Numbered from the stretch's first letter, positions 9,301 through 18,671 are shown. The stretch: 64,000 nt of DNA from UBA6115 sp012514225 (GCA_036756425.1 DAIOLC010000002.1:1-64000); one strand, 5' to 3'. The notes: generated from the letters alone by a model not told the origin. A program made the numbers and translations.

Positions 9301-10838
9301 AATGCCATGTCGAAGGCAGCGTTGTGGGCTGCCAGCGGGGAGGAGCCGATGAACGCCATCAGTTGCGGCAGCGCCTGCTCCGCGCTTGGCTGATCCTTGA
9401 GCATATAGTCCCTGATGCCGGTGATTTTGACCACCTTGTCATCCAGCGGCATCCCGGGGTTGACCAGCATGGAGAACGAATCGGCGACCTGCCCGTTGTG
9501 AATGCGGACCGCGCCGATCTCGATGATGCGGTCGGTGCGCGGGTTGAGACCGGTCGTCTCGAAATCCAGTACGACAATCGGCTCGCCCAGGCCGTCGTCC
9601 GTGGGCTTCAGGACGATTCCCGTATCGTCCATCAGGGTCCCTTCCATGCCGGGAATCAGTTTGACGCCATATTTCTTCGCGGCGGAGAAGGCTTCGGGGA
9701 ACGCCTGAACCACGCCGTGGTCCGTGACGGCGATTGCAGGATGGCCGTATTCCGCCGCGCGCTTGATGAGGCTCTCGGCGGAGACCAGGCCGTCCATAAA
9801 GCTCATGTGCGTGTGCGCGTGCAGCTCGACCCGCTTCTCTTTCGCGCCGTCCGTCCGTTTTGGAAGGTCGTAGGAGACGATGTCCCGCACCTTGAGGGTC
9901 AGCACGTTGTCATAGGGGTCCATCGCGCACTCGCCCCGGACCTTCAAGCCGGCCCCCGGATGAATGCGTTCGAGGGCTTCGGCAATCTTCCGCTTTTCCT
10001 CCCCGGCGCCCCCCTCCGCCTCCGCGGCGCCGGGATAGCCCCTGCCCCTCGAGCCCAGGAACGCCTTGCAGGCGATGCTGTCCGTGTTGTCCGTCAGATT
10101 GAACGTCAGCAGCACGGAGTTGCTGTTCTGGATCTTGCGCTCATCACGGCTCACCACCCTGCCCGCGATGGTGACCCAGCCGGATAATTCCGTGAGTTCC
10201 TTGATGGGCACGGGTTCCGCCGTGATGTTGCCCCCCAGAATCCGGGGGTTTTTCCTGGCCGGCGTTTTCGGCGCAGGCGCAGGCACGGCCGGCTCCATCG
10301 ACAGAAGCGCTTCTTCCTTTTTCCGCTCCTCCGCCTGCAGCCGGGTGCGCCGCTCGGCGTCCTGTGCCAGCTGAACCGCAATCTCCGGCCGGATTTCAAA
10401 GATGTCGAAAATCGCGTCCGCAAGCCGCTTGCGGACGGTGTGCCGGCCCATATAGTCAAAGGCGATGGGGTCCGGGATTTCAAGCGAGATGCCGTTCACC
10501 GCGGCAGCCCATTTAATCGAATCCAGGTAGGGGGTCAACGCCGGGGAGTTTTTCAGTAAAATCGGCTTGAAGACGGCCGCGTACCGGTCGGGGTTCGCCA
10601 GGAAATCCCCCGCGAGGCCCGGGGAGGACACCCGCAGCGCGACCCGGAACTGCGGGAAGAGGCGCTGCAACAGCTTGCGGATTTGCGCGAACTGGCTGTC
10701 CGCGACGAGAACATCGGAGGTGAAGTAGGCGACCGCCTGCTTTTTCCCCTCGAAGTAATCCACGTGTGACAGCTGCAGGCTGCCCTTCAGCTCAGGCAGC
10801 AGCAGATCGAGCGCTTCAAAAAAGAACTGCTTGTCCAT
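6361..10838 (-). CDS. polC: DNA polymerase III PolC (Gram-positive type), interrupted by an assembly gap
   Basis: Replicative DNA polymerase with built-in proofreading. In order: an N-terminal domain, an OB region (about residues 210-330), PHP domain (HAHTHMSFMDGL), a DEDDh exonuclease inserted in the PHP domain (VLDFETTGLNP, AHNAAFDMAFL, HRAVHDA), a Cys-rich zinc segment, then the palm with VPDIDLNF and the finger/thumb regions. A run of 100 N at 7840-7939 interrupts it. Both flanks carry the same 55 bases; merging them (removing 155 positions) keeps frame and gives about 1,440 aa, the normal PolC length. The ATG at 10838 follows ispG by 4 nt; an ATG at 10868 is possible. Confidence 0.97.
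7785..7994. repeat. 55-bp direct repeat flanking the N gap (assembly overlap)
   Basis: Positions 7785-7839 and 7940-7994 are identical over 55 bases. Both copies encode the same PolC peptide ending in VPD. This is the signature of two contig ends that overlap but were joined with Ns, not of a biological duplication. Confidence 0.92.
7840..7939. other. Assembly gap (100 N)
   Basis: Exactly 100 N, a conventional placeholder for a gap of unknown size. The flanking repeat and the conserved PolC reading frame indicate that no sequence is actually missing. Confidence 0.98.
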
Positions 10839-10842
10839 GCCT

Positions 10843-11907
10843 TCAGCCGTCTCCCGACGTGGTTTCACCGGTTTCCGCGCGAATCATCCGGATGAGCTCG
10901 GGCACCGGGTCGCCGGTTATCTTCCGGACAAATTTCCCTTTCAGATACAGCGCGCAGCTGTCCTTCCCGCCGCACAGCGCGATATCCGCCTCCCTGGCCT
11001 CCCCCGGCCCGTTGACAACGCAGCCCATCACGGCGACCTTGAGATGGCCCTTCATCTTCCGGGTCTCCTGTTCGACTGCCCGTGCAATGCCCTCGATATC
11101 CACCTCCGTACGCCCGCAGGTGGGGCAGGAAACCAGCTCCACCCCGCCGCGCAGGCCGACCGCCCGCAGGATGTCCAGCGCGGCCTTTGGCTCGTTGACG
11201 GGGGAGCCTGTCAGGGAGACACGGATGGTGTCGCCGATGCCGTCCAGCAGCAGCGCGCCGATGCCAATGGCGGATTTCAGGGTGCCCTGCCCGGGCAGTC
11301 CGGCCTCCGTCACGCCGACGTGCAGCGGGTACGCGAAGGTCTTGGAGGCCAGCCGGTAGGCTTCCACCGTCAGCGGCACGCCGCTGGCCTTCAGCGACAG
11401 CACGATGTCCTCAAACCCCGCCGCTTCCAGCATCCTGACGTGGCCCAGAGCGCTGTCCACCAGGCCCTGCGCGGTCACCCCGCCGTCCCGGGCCAGGATA
11501 TCCCGGGGCACGGAGCCGGAATTGACGCCCACCCGGATAGGAATCCCATGGGCTTTGGCGGCGTAGGCGACTTTCCGGACCTCCCGCTCGCCCTTCAGGT
11601 TTCCGGGGTTGATGCGCAGCTTGCTGATGCCGTTTTCGACCGACAGGATGGCCAGTTCATGGTCGAAGTGGATATCGGCGACCAGGGGCACCGGGCTTTC
11701 GTCGCAGAGCCGGCGCACCGCCGCCGCGCAATCACGGTCGTATACCGAAATCCGGACGAGGTCGCACCCCTCGTCCGCCAGCTCCCGGATTTGGGCGAGC
11801 GTCGCTTCCACGTTCCGGGTGTCGGTGTTGGTCATGGACTGGACGCTCACCGGATGGCCGCCCCCGATGAAAACGTTTCCCGCCTTGACCTGCCTTGTCT
11901 TCCCCAT
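10843..11907 (-). CDS. ispG: 4-hydroxy-3-methylbut-2-enyl diphosphate synthase IspG (GcpE)
   Basis: Fe-S enzyme of the non-mevalonate isoprenoid pathway that converts ME-cPP to HMBPP. The 354-aa product begins with a TIM-barrel half (GHPVSVQSMTNTDTRN, RINPGNL). It ends in the cluster domain with SCPTCGRTEVD and GCVVNGPGEA, which hold the three cysteine ligands. Length fits the short bacterial form. Its ATG overlaps the rseP stop by 1 nt (TGATG). It works with dxr from the same operon. Confidence 0.98.
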   Translation of the reverse strand: MGKTRQVKAGNVFIGGGHPVSVQSMTNTDTRNVEATLAQIRELADEGCDLVRISVYDRDCAAAVRRLCDESPVPLVADIHFDHELAILSVENGISKLRINPGNLKGEREVRKVAYAAKAHGIPIRVGVNSGSVPRDILARDGGVTAQGLVDSALGHVRMLEAAGFEDIVLSLKASGVPLTVEAYRLASKTFAYPLHVGVTEAGLPGQGTLKSAIGIGALLLDGIGDTIRVSLTGSPVNEPKAALDILRAVGLRGGVELVSCPTCGRTEVDIEGIARAVEQETRKMKGHLKVAVMGCVVNGPGEAREADIALCGGKDSCALYLKGKFVRKITGDPVPELIRMIRAETGETTSGDG

Positions 11908-12977
11908 CAGAACAGCCTCAGGATATCGCGGAAAGTGATGGCAATCATCAGCCCGAACAGCAGCACCATGCCCGCCGCGTGGACGTAGCCTTCCTTCTCA
12001 ATCGGCTTCCCGCGGATGGCTTCGACGATTAAAAACAGGATGCGGCTGCCGTCCAGCCCGGGGATAATCAGCAGGTTCATCAGGCCCAGGTTGATTGAAA
12101 TGATGACCATCAGGTACAGGTATCCTTCCCATTGGGTCCGGCTGATTTCGTCCACAATCATCTTGGTGATGCCGACGACGCCGGAAACCTCGCCCAGCCC
12201 CTCGCCGCGGGTGAACAGGTCGCGGATGGCGCGGAACACCATCGAGCCCGCCTGGTAGGACAGGTTGTAGGCGTGCCGCAGGATGTCGCCCGGGCTGCCC
12301 CTCACCAGGGTAACAGGCTGGCTGACGCTCATGACGATGCCGATCATGTTGCGTCCCTCCCCGGGGTCATACGCTGGAATCACGTCCAATTCCAGCGTGG
12401 CCGGCTGACCGTCAACCACGCGCTGCACCTGGAAGCGCCGGCTGACGCCGCCCGGCTGCCGTCCGACGATTTCTGACAGGTTGTCCGTCACCGGCTGCCC
12501 GTCCACCCGCAGGATGACGTCGCCGGGCAGCAAGCCGGCCGCCTGCGCCGCTCCGCCGTCCGAAACCGACTGCACGGTGGTGGAAAACGGACCGGAGCCC
12601 ACCGGAACCCCGCTGAGCGAAAACAACAGCGCAGCGACCAGGAATGCCAGCACCAGGTTCATCACCGGCCCCATCAGGATGGTCAGCAGCCGCTTCCAGA
12701 CCGGGTACTTGGAAAACAGCCGCGGGTCGTCCTTGAATTCGCCGGTCGTGTCGTCCTCGCCGTAAAACGCGCAGTAACCGCCCAGCGGAATCGCGCGCAG
12801 GAAAAACTCCGTTTCATGCTTCTTCCGCTTCCATTTGTAGAGCTTGGGCCCGAAGCCGATTGCGAACTCCCTGACCGGGATGCCCAGGGCCCTGGCCGCG
12901 AAAAAATGCCCCGCCTCGTGTACGGTAATCAGGACGCCAAACAGCAGAATGGCTGCCAGGATATATAAGAACGTCAT
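11907..12977 (-). CDS. rseP: RIP metalloprotease RseP / site-2 protease
   Basis: Intramembrane zinc protease that cleaves transmembrane regulators such as anti-sigma factors. The 356-aa protein has the first-helix active site HEAGH in LITVHEAGHFFAARALG, a central PDZ domain (GLLPGDVILRVDGQPV), and the second zinc-site motif NLLIIPGLDGSR near the C-terminus. The ATG at 12977 is chosen because GGAGGA lies 3 nt upstream and it overlaps the dxr stop by 4 nt. Confidence 0.96.
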   Translation of the reverse strand: MTFLYILAAILLFGVLITVHEAGHFFAARALGIPVREFAIGFGPKLYKWKRKKHETEFFLRAIPLGGYCAFYGEDDTTGEFKDDPRLFSKYPVWKRLLTILMGPVMNLVLAFLVAALLFSLSGVPVGSGPFSTTVQSVSDGGAAQAAGLLPGDVILRVDGQPVTDNLSEIVGRQPGGVSRRFQVQRVVDGQPATLELDVIPAYDPGEGRNMIGIVMSVSQPVTLVRGSPGDILRHAYNLSYQAGSMVFRAIRDLFTRGEGLGEVSGVVGITKMIVDEISRTQWEGYLYLMVIISINLGLMNLLIIPGLDGSRILFLIVEAIRGKPIEKEGYVHAAGMVLLFGLMIAITFRDILRLF

Positions 12978-14146
12978 GGTTCCTCCGAATAAACCTTGGA
13001 TATCAGTTGCTGCGACACGCGGCGCGCGTCGCTGTCCGCCCGCATGACCTGCTCGAGGCTGCCGGCCGGGCCGCTCCCCACTGTCTGCAGGGTCTCCTCG
13101 ACCACGGGCGTGATGTTGCGGAAAGCGATCCGCCCCCGAAGGAAAGCGTCCACAGCGCACTCGTTTGCCGCGTTGAGCGCGCAGCCCGCGGTTCCACCCG
13201 CTTCCATCGCTTCCCGGGCCAGACGCAGGGCGGGGAAGCGCGTCGTGTCCGGCGGCTCAAAGTGAAGTGTACCCAGCTCGTGAAGTCGCAAGGCGTTCCC
13301 GCCGAAGGGAATCCGCTCCGGGAACGACAAGGCGTAGGAAATCGGGGCGCGCATGTCCGGCATTCCCATTTGTGCCAGCACCGCGCCGTCCCTGAAGCCC
13401 ACCAGGGAGTGGACGATGCTTTCCGGGTGGACGACGACCTCGATCTGCGCCGGCGTCGCGTTGAAAAGCCATCGGGCTTCCATCATTTCCAGCGCCTTGT
13501 TGAACATCGTGGCCGAATCCACGGTGATTTTCCGCCCCATGCGCCAGGTGGGATGTTTCAGCGCGTCCTTCAGCGTCGCGCCCGCGATTCGTTCCGCGCT
13601 CCAGTTCCTGAAAGGGCCGCCGGACGCGGTGAGGATGATGCGCTCGAAGGGGTTCCCGTCCGCCGCGCGAAGGCATTGAAAAATCGCGGAATGCTCACTG
13701 TCGATTGGCAGCAGGGCGGGCGACGCAAGGTTGTCCGCGCACAGGCTCATCACGGCCTGCCCGCCTGCCACCAGGGCTTCCTTGTTGGCAAGCAGCACGC
13801 GCTTTCCCGCCTTCAGCGCCAGCAGGACGGCCTGAAGCCCCACCATGCCCACCACGCTGACCAGCACGTCGTCGCAGGGGGCGTCCGCCGCACGGCGCAG
13901 GGCGTCTTCTCCAAAAAACCATTCGCAGAACCGCAGGTCGGCGGGGATTTGAATCTCCCCGGACGTCAAGCCCGCGACGCACGGCCGGTACCTGCGCACC
14001 TGCTCAAACAGCAGCTTGTGGTTTTCGTGCGCGGTCAGCGCAGCCACGCGGAAACGCCCGGGGTGGGCGTCCACCACCTGCAGCGCCTGTGTGCCGATGG
14101 AGCCCGTGGAGCCCAGGATGGAGATGCTTCTGCGTTGATTCATCAC
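12974..14146 (-). CDS. dxr: 1-deoxy-D-xylulose 5-phosphate reductoisomerase
   Basis: NADPH-dependent second enzyme of the non-mevalonate pathway, target of fosmidomycin. The 390-aa product has the dinucleotide-binding GSTGSIGTQAL at residues 11-21, the NKE segment LANKEALVAGG, the metal-binding DSEHSAIFQ, and the flexible-loop/catalytic region ASGGPFRNWS. It overlaps cdsA and rseP by 4 nt each. Confidence 0.98.
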   Translation of the reverse strand: MMNQRRSISILGSTGSIGTQALQVVDAHPGRFRVAALTAHENHKLLFEQVRRYRPCVAGLTSGEIQIPADLRFCEWFFGEDALRRAADAPCDDVLVSVVGMVGLQAVLLALKAGKRVLLANKEALVAGGQAVMSLCADNLASPALLPIDSEHSAIFQCLRAADGNPFERIILTASGGPFRNWSAERIAGATLKDALKHPTWRMGRKITVDSATMFNKALEMMEARWLFNATPAQIEVVVHPESIVHSLVGFRDGAVLAQMGMPDMRAPISYALSFPERIPFGGNALRLHELGTLHFEPPDTTRFPALRLAREAMEAGGTAGCALNAANECAVDAFLRGRIAFRNITPVVEETLQTVGSGPAGSLEQVMRADSDARRVSQQLISKVYSEEP

Positions 14147-14961
14147 AGGAAGGGCATCGCCTGGTAGAGGTAAACCAGCGTTCCCGCGAACAGCACGCTG
14201 TCAAGCCGGTCCATCATGCCTCCGTGTCCGGGGAAGATGTTGCCGAAATCCTTGACCCCGCAGTGACGCTTGACCAGGGAAGCCAGCAGGTCGCCAATCT
14301 GGCCCGCCGCACCGGCGAGCAAACCCAGCAGCAGGAAATGGAAAAAAACCGGAAGGTGCGTGCCGACCGCCCGGGCAATCAGGTAGATGGCGCTGGCAGC
14401 CAGGACGCTGCCTGCCAGGCCGGCTACCGCGCCCTCGACTGTCTTGTTCGGGCTGACCGCAGGGCACAGTTTGACGTTCCCGTAGCGGGAGCCGATGAAA
14501 AAGGCCGCCGAATCCCCGGTAACCGGGATAAAGAAGGCCAGGGCGAGATAGACGCGCTGCGCCTCGATCGGGATGATCCGGGTCATGCCCAGCAGGCTCA
14601 TTCCCGGCAAGGCAACGATGAACAGCGGCAGCACCGACATCGTCAGGTCTTCCAGCTTCGGTTGGTCCCGGAACATTACCAGCGCCGACGTGATGAACAG
14701 CGTGACGGCGACCAGCACAACCATCAGCAGCAGGCTTCCGATTTCCGTCAGCAGCAGGAACCCCGGAATCGCGACCAGCAGCGCCGCCCAGGTCGGCCAG
14801 GCGACCGGCCGGTGGCCGGCGGCGGACAGCGCGTGAAAAGCCTCGTACAGCGCGATGCACACGCAGGCAATCCAAAGAATGGCGAAGACCCACCCGCCGA
14901 AATACAGCGCGAAGAGCAGCAGCAGCAGCAGCGCCGCGCCGGTGATAATCCTGGACGTCAT
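14143..14961 (-). CDS. cdsA: Phosphatidate cytidylyltransferase
   Basis: Integral membrane enzyme forming CDP-diacylglycerol from phosphatidate and CTP. The 272-aa protein has about seven to eight hydrophobic helices. It carries the family signature near the C-terminus: VTGDSAAFFIGSRYG, SPNKTVEGAVAGL and PGHGGMMDRLDSVLF, including the metal-binding aspartates. It lies between uppS and dxr with 4-nt overlaps on both sides. Confidence 0.97.
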   Translation of the reverse strand: MTSRIITGAALLLLLLFALYFGGWVFAILWIACVCIALYEAFHALSAAGHRPVAWPTWAALLVAIPGFLLLTEIGSLLLMVVLVAVTLFITSALVMFRDQPKLEDLTMSVLPLFIVALPGMSLLGMTRIIPIEAQRVYLALAFFIPVTGDSAAFFIGSRYGNVKLCPAVSPNKTVEGAVAGLAGSVLAASAIYLIARAVGTHLPVFFHFLLLGLLAGAAGQIGDLLASLVKRHCGVKDFGNIFPGHGGMMDRLDSVLFAGTLVYLYQAMPFL

Positions 14962-15659
14962 GCCTCCCGCCCCCCAAAACGGCGTTCCCGGCTGTCAAAC
15001 GCTTTCAACGCTTCCTTAAAGTCCTCCGCCGTGAAATCCGGCCACAGTTTATCCGTGAATACCAATTCCGCGTAGGCGCACTGGTACAGCAAAAAGTTGC
15101 TCAGCCTTCGCTCCCCGCCGGGGCGGATGAGCAGGTCGACATCGGGCTGGGAAGCCGTGTATAGGTGCCGCTCAAAATCCTCCCGGGTCGCCTCGGCCGC
15201 ATGGAGGAAGCCCCCCGCCGCTTCCTGCGCCAATCGTTTGGCCGCCCTCAGGATTTCGTCCCGCGCGCCGTAATTGAGCGCGATGTTGAGCTGAAGCCCC
15301 CCGTTGTCCCGTGTCCGCTCCACAGCGGCGGCGGCGGCTTTGCGCGCGCCGTCCGGCAGGGCACCGATCTCGCCCAGGATTCGGATGCTGACCTGCTTTT
15401 CATCCAGCTCTTCGATTTCGGATACGAAAAAATCTTCCACCAGCCGCATCAGCGCGCCGACTTCCGCCTGCGGCCTGGACCAGTTCTCGGTGGAAAAAGC
15501 ATAGAGGCTCAGCACCTGGATGCCAGCGTCGCTGCTGTACCGGACGATTTCCCGCAGGGCTTCCACCCCCCTGCGGTGCCCCAGCGCGACGCCGACCGCA
15601 TGCTTCCTCGCCCATCGACCGTTGCCGTCCATGATGACGGCCACATGCCTCGGCAGCAC
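14958..15659 (-). CDS. uppS: Undecaprenyl diphosphate synthase
   Basis: Cis-prenyltransferase making the C55 lipid carrier for peptidoglycan. The 233-aa product opens with IMDGNGRWARK (catalytic Asp and phosphate-binding Arg) and carries YAFSTENWSRP. It has RPGGERRLSNFLLYQ where most homologues have RTSGE(Q/M)RLSNF. The TS-to-PG change at the substrate loop is seen directly; its effect is unknown. Confidence 0.96.
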   Translation of the reverse strand: MLPRHVAVIMDGNGRWARKHAVGVALGHRRGVEALREIVRYSSDAGIQVLSLYAFSTENWSRPQAEVGALMRLVEDFFVSEIEELDEKQVSIRILGEIGALPDGARKAAAAAVERTRDNGGLQLNIALNYGARDEILRAAKRLAQEAAGGFLHAAEATREDFERHLYTASQPDVDLLIRPGGERRLSNFLLYQCAYAELVFTDKLWPDFTAEDFKEALKAFDSRERRFGGREA

Positions 15660-15671
15660 GTTTCCGCCTCC

Positions 15672-15872
15672 TCAGCCTTCCGGCGTCCCGGTCTTGAAAT
15701 AGGAAACCAGCAGCCGCCCATCCCGGGCGCGGACGACCCTCGCTTCCCGCCCCTGCGGATGGGCGGATGCGGTCGGTGGCATGGACACTTCCACCTCGGG
15801 AACACCCTCCCCGGCGGCTTTCAGCGCAGCCAGGGCTTCCTCAAGGGGAAGGCCTGCGAGGGCGTCGTCCAT
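15672..15872 (-). CDS. Small protein of unknown function between frr and uppS
   Basis: A 66-aa ORF fills the space between frr and uppS. Its ATG overlaps the frr stop by 1 nt (TGATG), so it would be translated by coupled ribosomes, and it ends 12 nt before uppS. No signal peptide, membrane segment or cysteine is seen. A helical N-terminal half (residues 1-22) is followed by a proline-rich middle and a likely beta C-terminus with ARVVRARDGRLLVSYF. I do not recognise a family with certainty. The tight fit in the operon argues that it is a real gene. Confidence 0.6.
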   Translation of the reverse strand: MDDALAGLPLEEALAALKAAGEGVPEVEVSMPPTASAHPQGREARVVRARDGRLLVSYFKTGTPEG

Positions 15873-16429
15873 CAGACGGCCATGATCTCCTTTTCCTTTT
15901 CGCGCGCCAGCTCGTCGATGTCCTTGATGGCGCCGTCGGTGACCTTCTGTAATTCGTCCTCGGCCTTGCGCTGGTCGTCCTCGGTGATTTCGCTGTCCTT
16001 CTTCATTTTCTTGAACTGCTCCATCGCGTCCCTGCGGATGGAACGGACGGCGACCTTGGATTCCTCCGCGCCTTTCCAAACCAGTTTGGTCAGTTCCTTG
16101 CGGCGCTCCTCGTTGAGCTCCGGGATGACCAGGCGGATGATTTTCCCGTCGTTGGCGGGGTTGAGGCCCAGGTCGCTTTTCAGGATGGCTTTCTCGACCA
16201 GCGGGATGGCCTTGGGGTCCCACAGCGAAATGGTCAGCATCCTTGGCTCCGGCGACATGATATTGGCCATCTGGTTCAGCGGTGTCTGAACCCCGTAATA
16301 ATCGACCATCACGCGGTCGAGCAGCTTGGGATTGGCACGGCCGGCGCGCAGGGACACCAGTTCGCGCCGGAAAACATCCTTGGTTTTTTCCATTTTTTCC
16401 GCGGCCTGGTCGATGACTGGTCGGTACAT
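15872..16429 (-). CDS. frr: Ribosome recycling factor
   Basis: Splits post-termination ribosomes together with EF-G. The 185-aa length is exact for the family, and RAGRANPKLLDRVMVDYYG is the typical N-terminal signature, followed by the ITEDDQRKAEDELQKVTD helix. It is the first gene of the uppS-cdsA-dxr-rseP-ispG-polC operon. The rpsB-tsf-pyrH genes that usually precede frr in Firmicutes are not here. Confidence 0.98.
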   Translation of the reverse strand: MYRPVIDQAAEKMEKTKDVFRRELVSLRAGRANPKLLDRVMVDYYGVQTPLNQMANIMSPEPRMLTISLWDPKAIPLVEKAILKSDLGLNPANDGKIIRLVIPELNEERRKELTKLVWKGAEESKVAVRSIRRDAMEQFKKMKKDSEITEDDQRKAEDELQKVTDGAIKDIDELAREKEKEIMAV

Positions 16430-16461
16430 ACCTCTACCCCCTGTTTGTTCGTTGCTGTCTT

Positions 16462-16490
16462 ATTGTACATGGTCTTCCGGGCCAAATCAA
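16462..16490 (-). promoter_or_regulatory. Promoter of the frr-to-polC operon
   Basis: On the minus strand TTGATT (16485-16490), a 17-nt spacer and TACAAT (16462-16467) lie 33 nt before the frr ATG. All genes from frr to pgmB-like are tightly packed, so this is probably the main promoter for about 10 kb. Confidence 0.7.
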
Positions 16491-16505
16491 CCGAGCGCCG
16501 GGCTG

Positions 16506-17507
16506 TCAGCGGCCGGGGTTGAAGGCGGGCTCCAGGAACCCTTCGATGGCCTTCACGTTTTTCCGGAAACTCGCAACCAGGATGGCCGCCTTGTTTCTCG
16601 TCGCCCCGCGCCAGGAGCCTTTCACCGGCACGGTCAGCGTCCTCACGTCGTACCGGTCCGGTTTCATCGCTTCGGCGGACAATTCCAGCACCTCCGCCAG
16701 CGTCAGGTCCGTCTTGACCTGGGCGGCGTACTCCGCGGTGATGGCGAGCAGTCTTTCCGGAGGCAAACCAAGCAATTTTTTGAAGATGGCTTCCAGTGTC
16801 CTCTGCTGCCGCTCAACCCGCGAAAAATCATCGTCGATTTTCCGGATACGCGCGTAGGCCATCGCCTGCGGCCCGGTTAAAAACACCTCTCCCCCGTTCT
16901 CCAGCGCCCCCTGCGCTTCCGGCAGCCCGTTTTGATAGTTGTAATAGCCCAGGATGCCGTTCAAGGGGGACACCTCGCTTTCCAGGACGGTCATGGGAAT
17001 GCCGCCGATGGCGTCGACCAGGCCGGCCATCAGGCTGAAATCCACGGCCAGGTAACCGTCCGCCTTGACCGCGAAGTTGCTTTCCAGCGTTTTTAAAAGC
17101 AGCTGGGGGCCGCCGAAGGCATAGGCAGCGTTGAGCCGGTTATGCCCCCTCCCGGGGATTTCCACGTACAAATCCCTTAAAAAAGAAACCAGGCTGACGC
17201 TGCCCGTCCGGGTGTTCAGCACCGCCAGCACCATCGTGTCGCTGCGCCCGGCCACGTCCGCGTGGTCGACGTCGACGCCCACCAGCAGCAGGCTGTACAC
17301 CCCGTCCACCCCGGTGAGGGGCTCCTTGTAATCGTCCGGCAGCACCAGGAATTCCGAACCTTCCTCCTCCTCGCGGTTGAGCTCATAGAGCAGGTCCGTC
17401 AGTTCCCGGTCGTTGAGCGCCTCCTCCGCGCCTGTCGTCGCGCAGCATGGAGCCGCCAGGAACGACAGCGCCAGGAAAAGCAGTACGAGCCGCTCCCTTG
17501 TCTTCAT
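16506..17507 (-). CDS. LytR-CpsA-Psr (LCP) family protein
   Basis: LCP proteins attach teichoic acids or other glycopolymers to peptidoglycan from undecaprenyl carriers. From the ATG at 17507 (RBS GGAGG) the 333-aa product has an N-terminal hydrophobic signal (LVLLFLALSFLAAPCC). The LCP core follows: LLLVGVD, GRSDTMVLAVLN, SFLRDLYVEIPGRGHNRLNAAYAFGG, IGGIPM and YARIRKIDDDFSRVERQQ, with the conserved Asp and Arg residues. The signal ends near Cys-Cys, so a lipoprotein form is possible. It overlaps the CDF gene by 4 nt and thus extends the Rnf operon. Confidence 0.9.
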   Translation of the reverse strand: MKTRERLVLLFLALSFLAAPCCATTGAEEALNDRELTDLLYELNREEEEGSEFLVLPDDYKEPLTGVDGVYSLLLVGVDVDHADVAGRSDTMVLAVLNTRTGSVSLVSFLRDLYVEIPGRGHNRLNAAYAFGGPQLLLKTLESNFAVKADGYLAVDFSLMAGLVDAIGGIPMTVLESEVSPLNGILGYYNYQNGLPEAQGALENGGEVFLTGPQAMAYARIRKIDDDFSRVERQQRTLEAIFKKLLGLPPERLLAITAEYAAQVKTDLTLAEVLELSAEAMKPDRYDVRTLTVPVKGSWRGATRNKAAILVASFRKNVKAIEGFLEPAFNPGR

Positions 17508-18667
17508 GTCCCGGCCTCCTGCCCTGTCTCGGGGAAATAGTCCCGGTCGATGCGGATGACGCATTGATGCCGCGGGTCCAGCGATTTGGCGAAGGCGTCC
17601 ACCTTCTTGACCAGCTCGTCCTCCCCCTCGAAGTCGACCGGTACGACCACGTCGAAAATCAGTTTGATGACGCGTTTCCCGGGCACCATTCGGAAGTCGT
17701 GCAGGGACAGGGGAGGGTTCATTTCAGACAGGTACTGCGCGATGCGCGCCTTTCTTCCCTGCCCCGGCGCGTCGTCGGGCACCACGGGGTCCATATGGAT
17801 GATGAGGGGCAGGTCAAGTTTCGTAAGCACCTCCTGCTCCGCCTGGTCGATGACCTCGTGGATGACCAGGATTGGGGCGTCCGCGCTGACCTCGGCGTGG
17901 ACCGACGCCATCGAGCGGCCCGGTCCGTAGTTGTGCAGCACGAAATCATGCAGCCCGAGGATTTCCGGGTATCCCCTCAGGATGTCCAATACCCGGTTTC
18001 CCAATTCACGGTCCGGTTTTCCGCCGATCAGGTCGTTGACCGTTCCCTTGATCAAGCGGATGCCGCTGAACAGGACGAAGCCGGAAACCAGTACGCCCAG
18101 CCAGCCGTCCAGGATGACGCCCAGAAAATGGGACAAAAGCAAGCCTGCCAGCACAGAGCTGGTGATAATTACGTCGTTCTGGCTGTCCTGCGCCGTGGCC
18201 ATCAGGGGCGGGAAATCATGCTTTTTCGCCGTCTTCCGGTACAGCCGGTACATCAGGGCCTTCACCGGGATGCCCAGTCCTGTCACGCTCGCCAGCAGCC
18301 AGGAAAACCGGGGCATCTCCGGGGTCTGCACGGCGAGGACGCTGCGCTTCATCAGGTCGATGCCGATATAGAGGATAATGACGCCGATGGCCAGCGCGCC
18401 GATATACTCCATCCGGGCGTGCCCGAAGGGGTGGTCCGCGTCCTGAGGCTTGCGCGCCATGCGCAGGCTGAGCATCGACACGACGACGGAGCCGGCGTCG
18501 GACAGGTTGTTCACGCCGTCGGCCAGGATGGACACGGCGCCGGACAGCATCCCCGCGATAATCTTGGCCGCCGCCAGGCCGACGTTGGCGATCAGCCCGA
18601 TAAGGGACGCGCGCAGGCCGGCCTGCGCGCGAAGGTCCTTTTGATTTTTAACGTCGGAGCCGCTCAT
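17504..18667 (-). CDS. Cation diffusion facilitator, Mn-type (MntE-like)
   Basis: Proton-coupled metal exporter. The 387-aa protein has about six transmembrane helices and an enlarged C-terminal cytoplasmic domain. The metal site in helix 2 reads NNLSD and in helix 5 DSQND, giving N-D-D-D ligands rather than the H-D-H-D of zinc exporters. The N-D-D-D set is the one described for streptococcal MntE, so manganese is the best guess. It starts only 4 nt after rnfB, so it is very likely co-transcribed with the Rnf genes. Confidence 0.88.
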   Translation of the reverse strand: MSGSDVKNQKDLRAQAGLRASLIGLIANVGLAAAKIIAGMLSGAVSILADGVNNLSDAGSVVVSMLSLRMARKPQDADHPFGHARMEYIGALAIGVIILYIGIDLMKRSVLAVQTPEMPRFSWLLASVTGLGIPVKALMYRLYRKTAKKHDFPPLMATAQDSQNDVIITSSVLAGLLLSHFLGVILDGWLGVLVSGFVLFSGIRLIKGTVNDLIGGKPDRELGNRVLDILRGYPEILGLHDFVLHNYGPGRSMASVHAEVSADAPILVIHEVIDQAEQEVLTKLDLPLIIHMDPVVPDDAPGQGRKARIAQYLSEMNPPLSLHDFRMVPGKRVIKLIFDVVVPVDFEGEDELVKKVDAFAKSLDPRHQCVIRIDRDYFPETGQEAGT

Positions 18668-18671
18668 GGTC

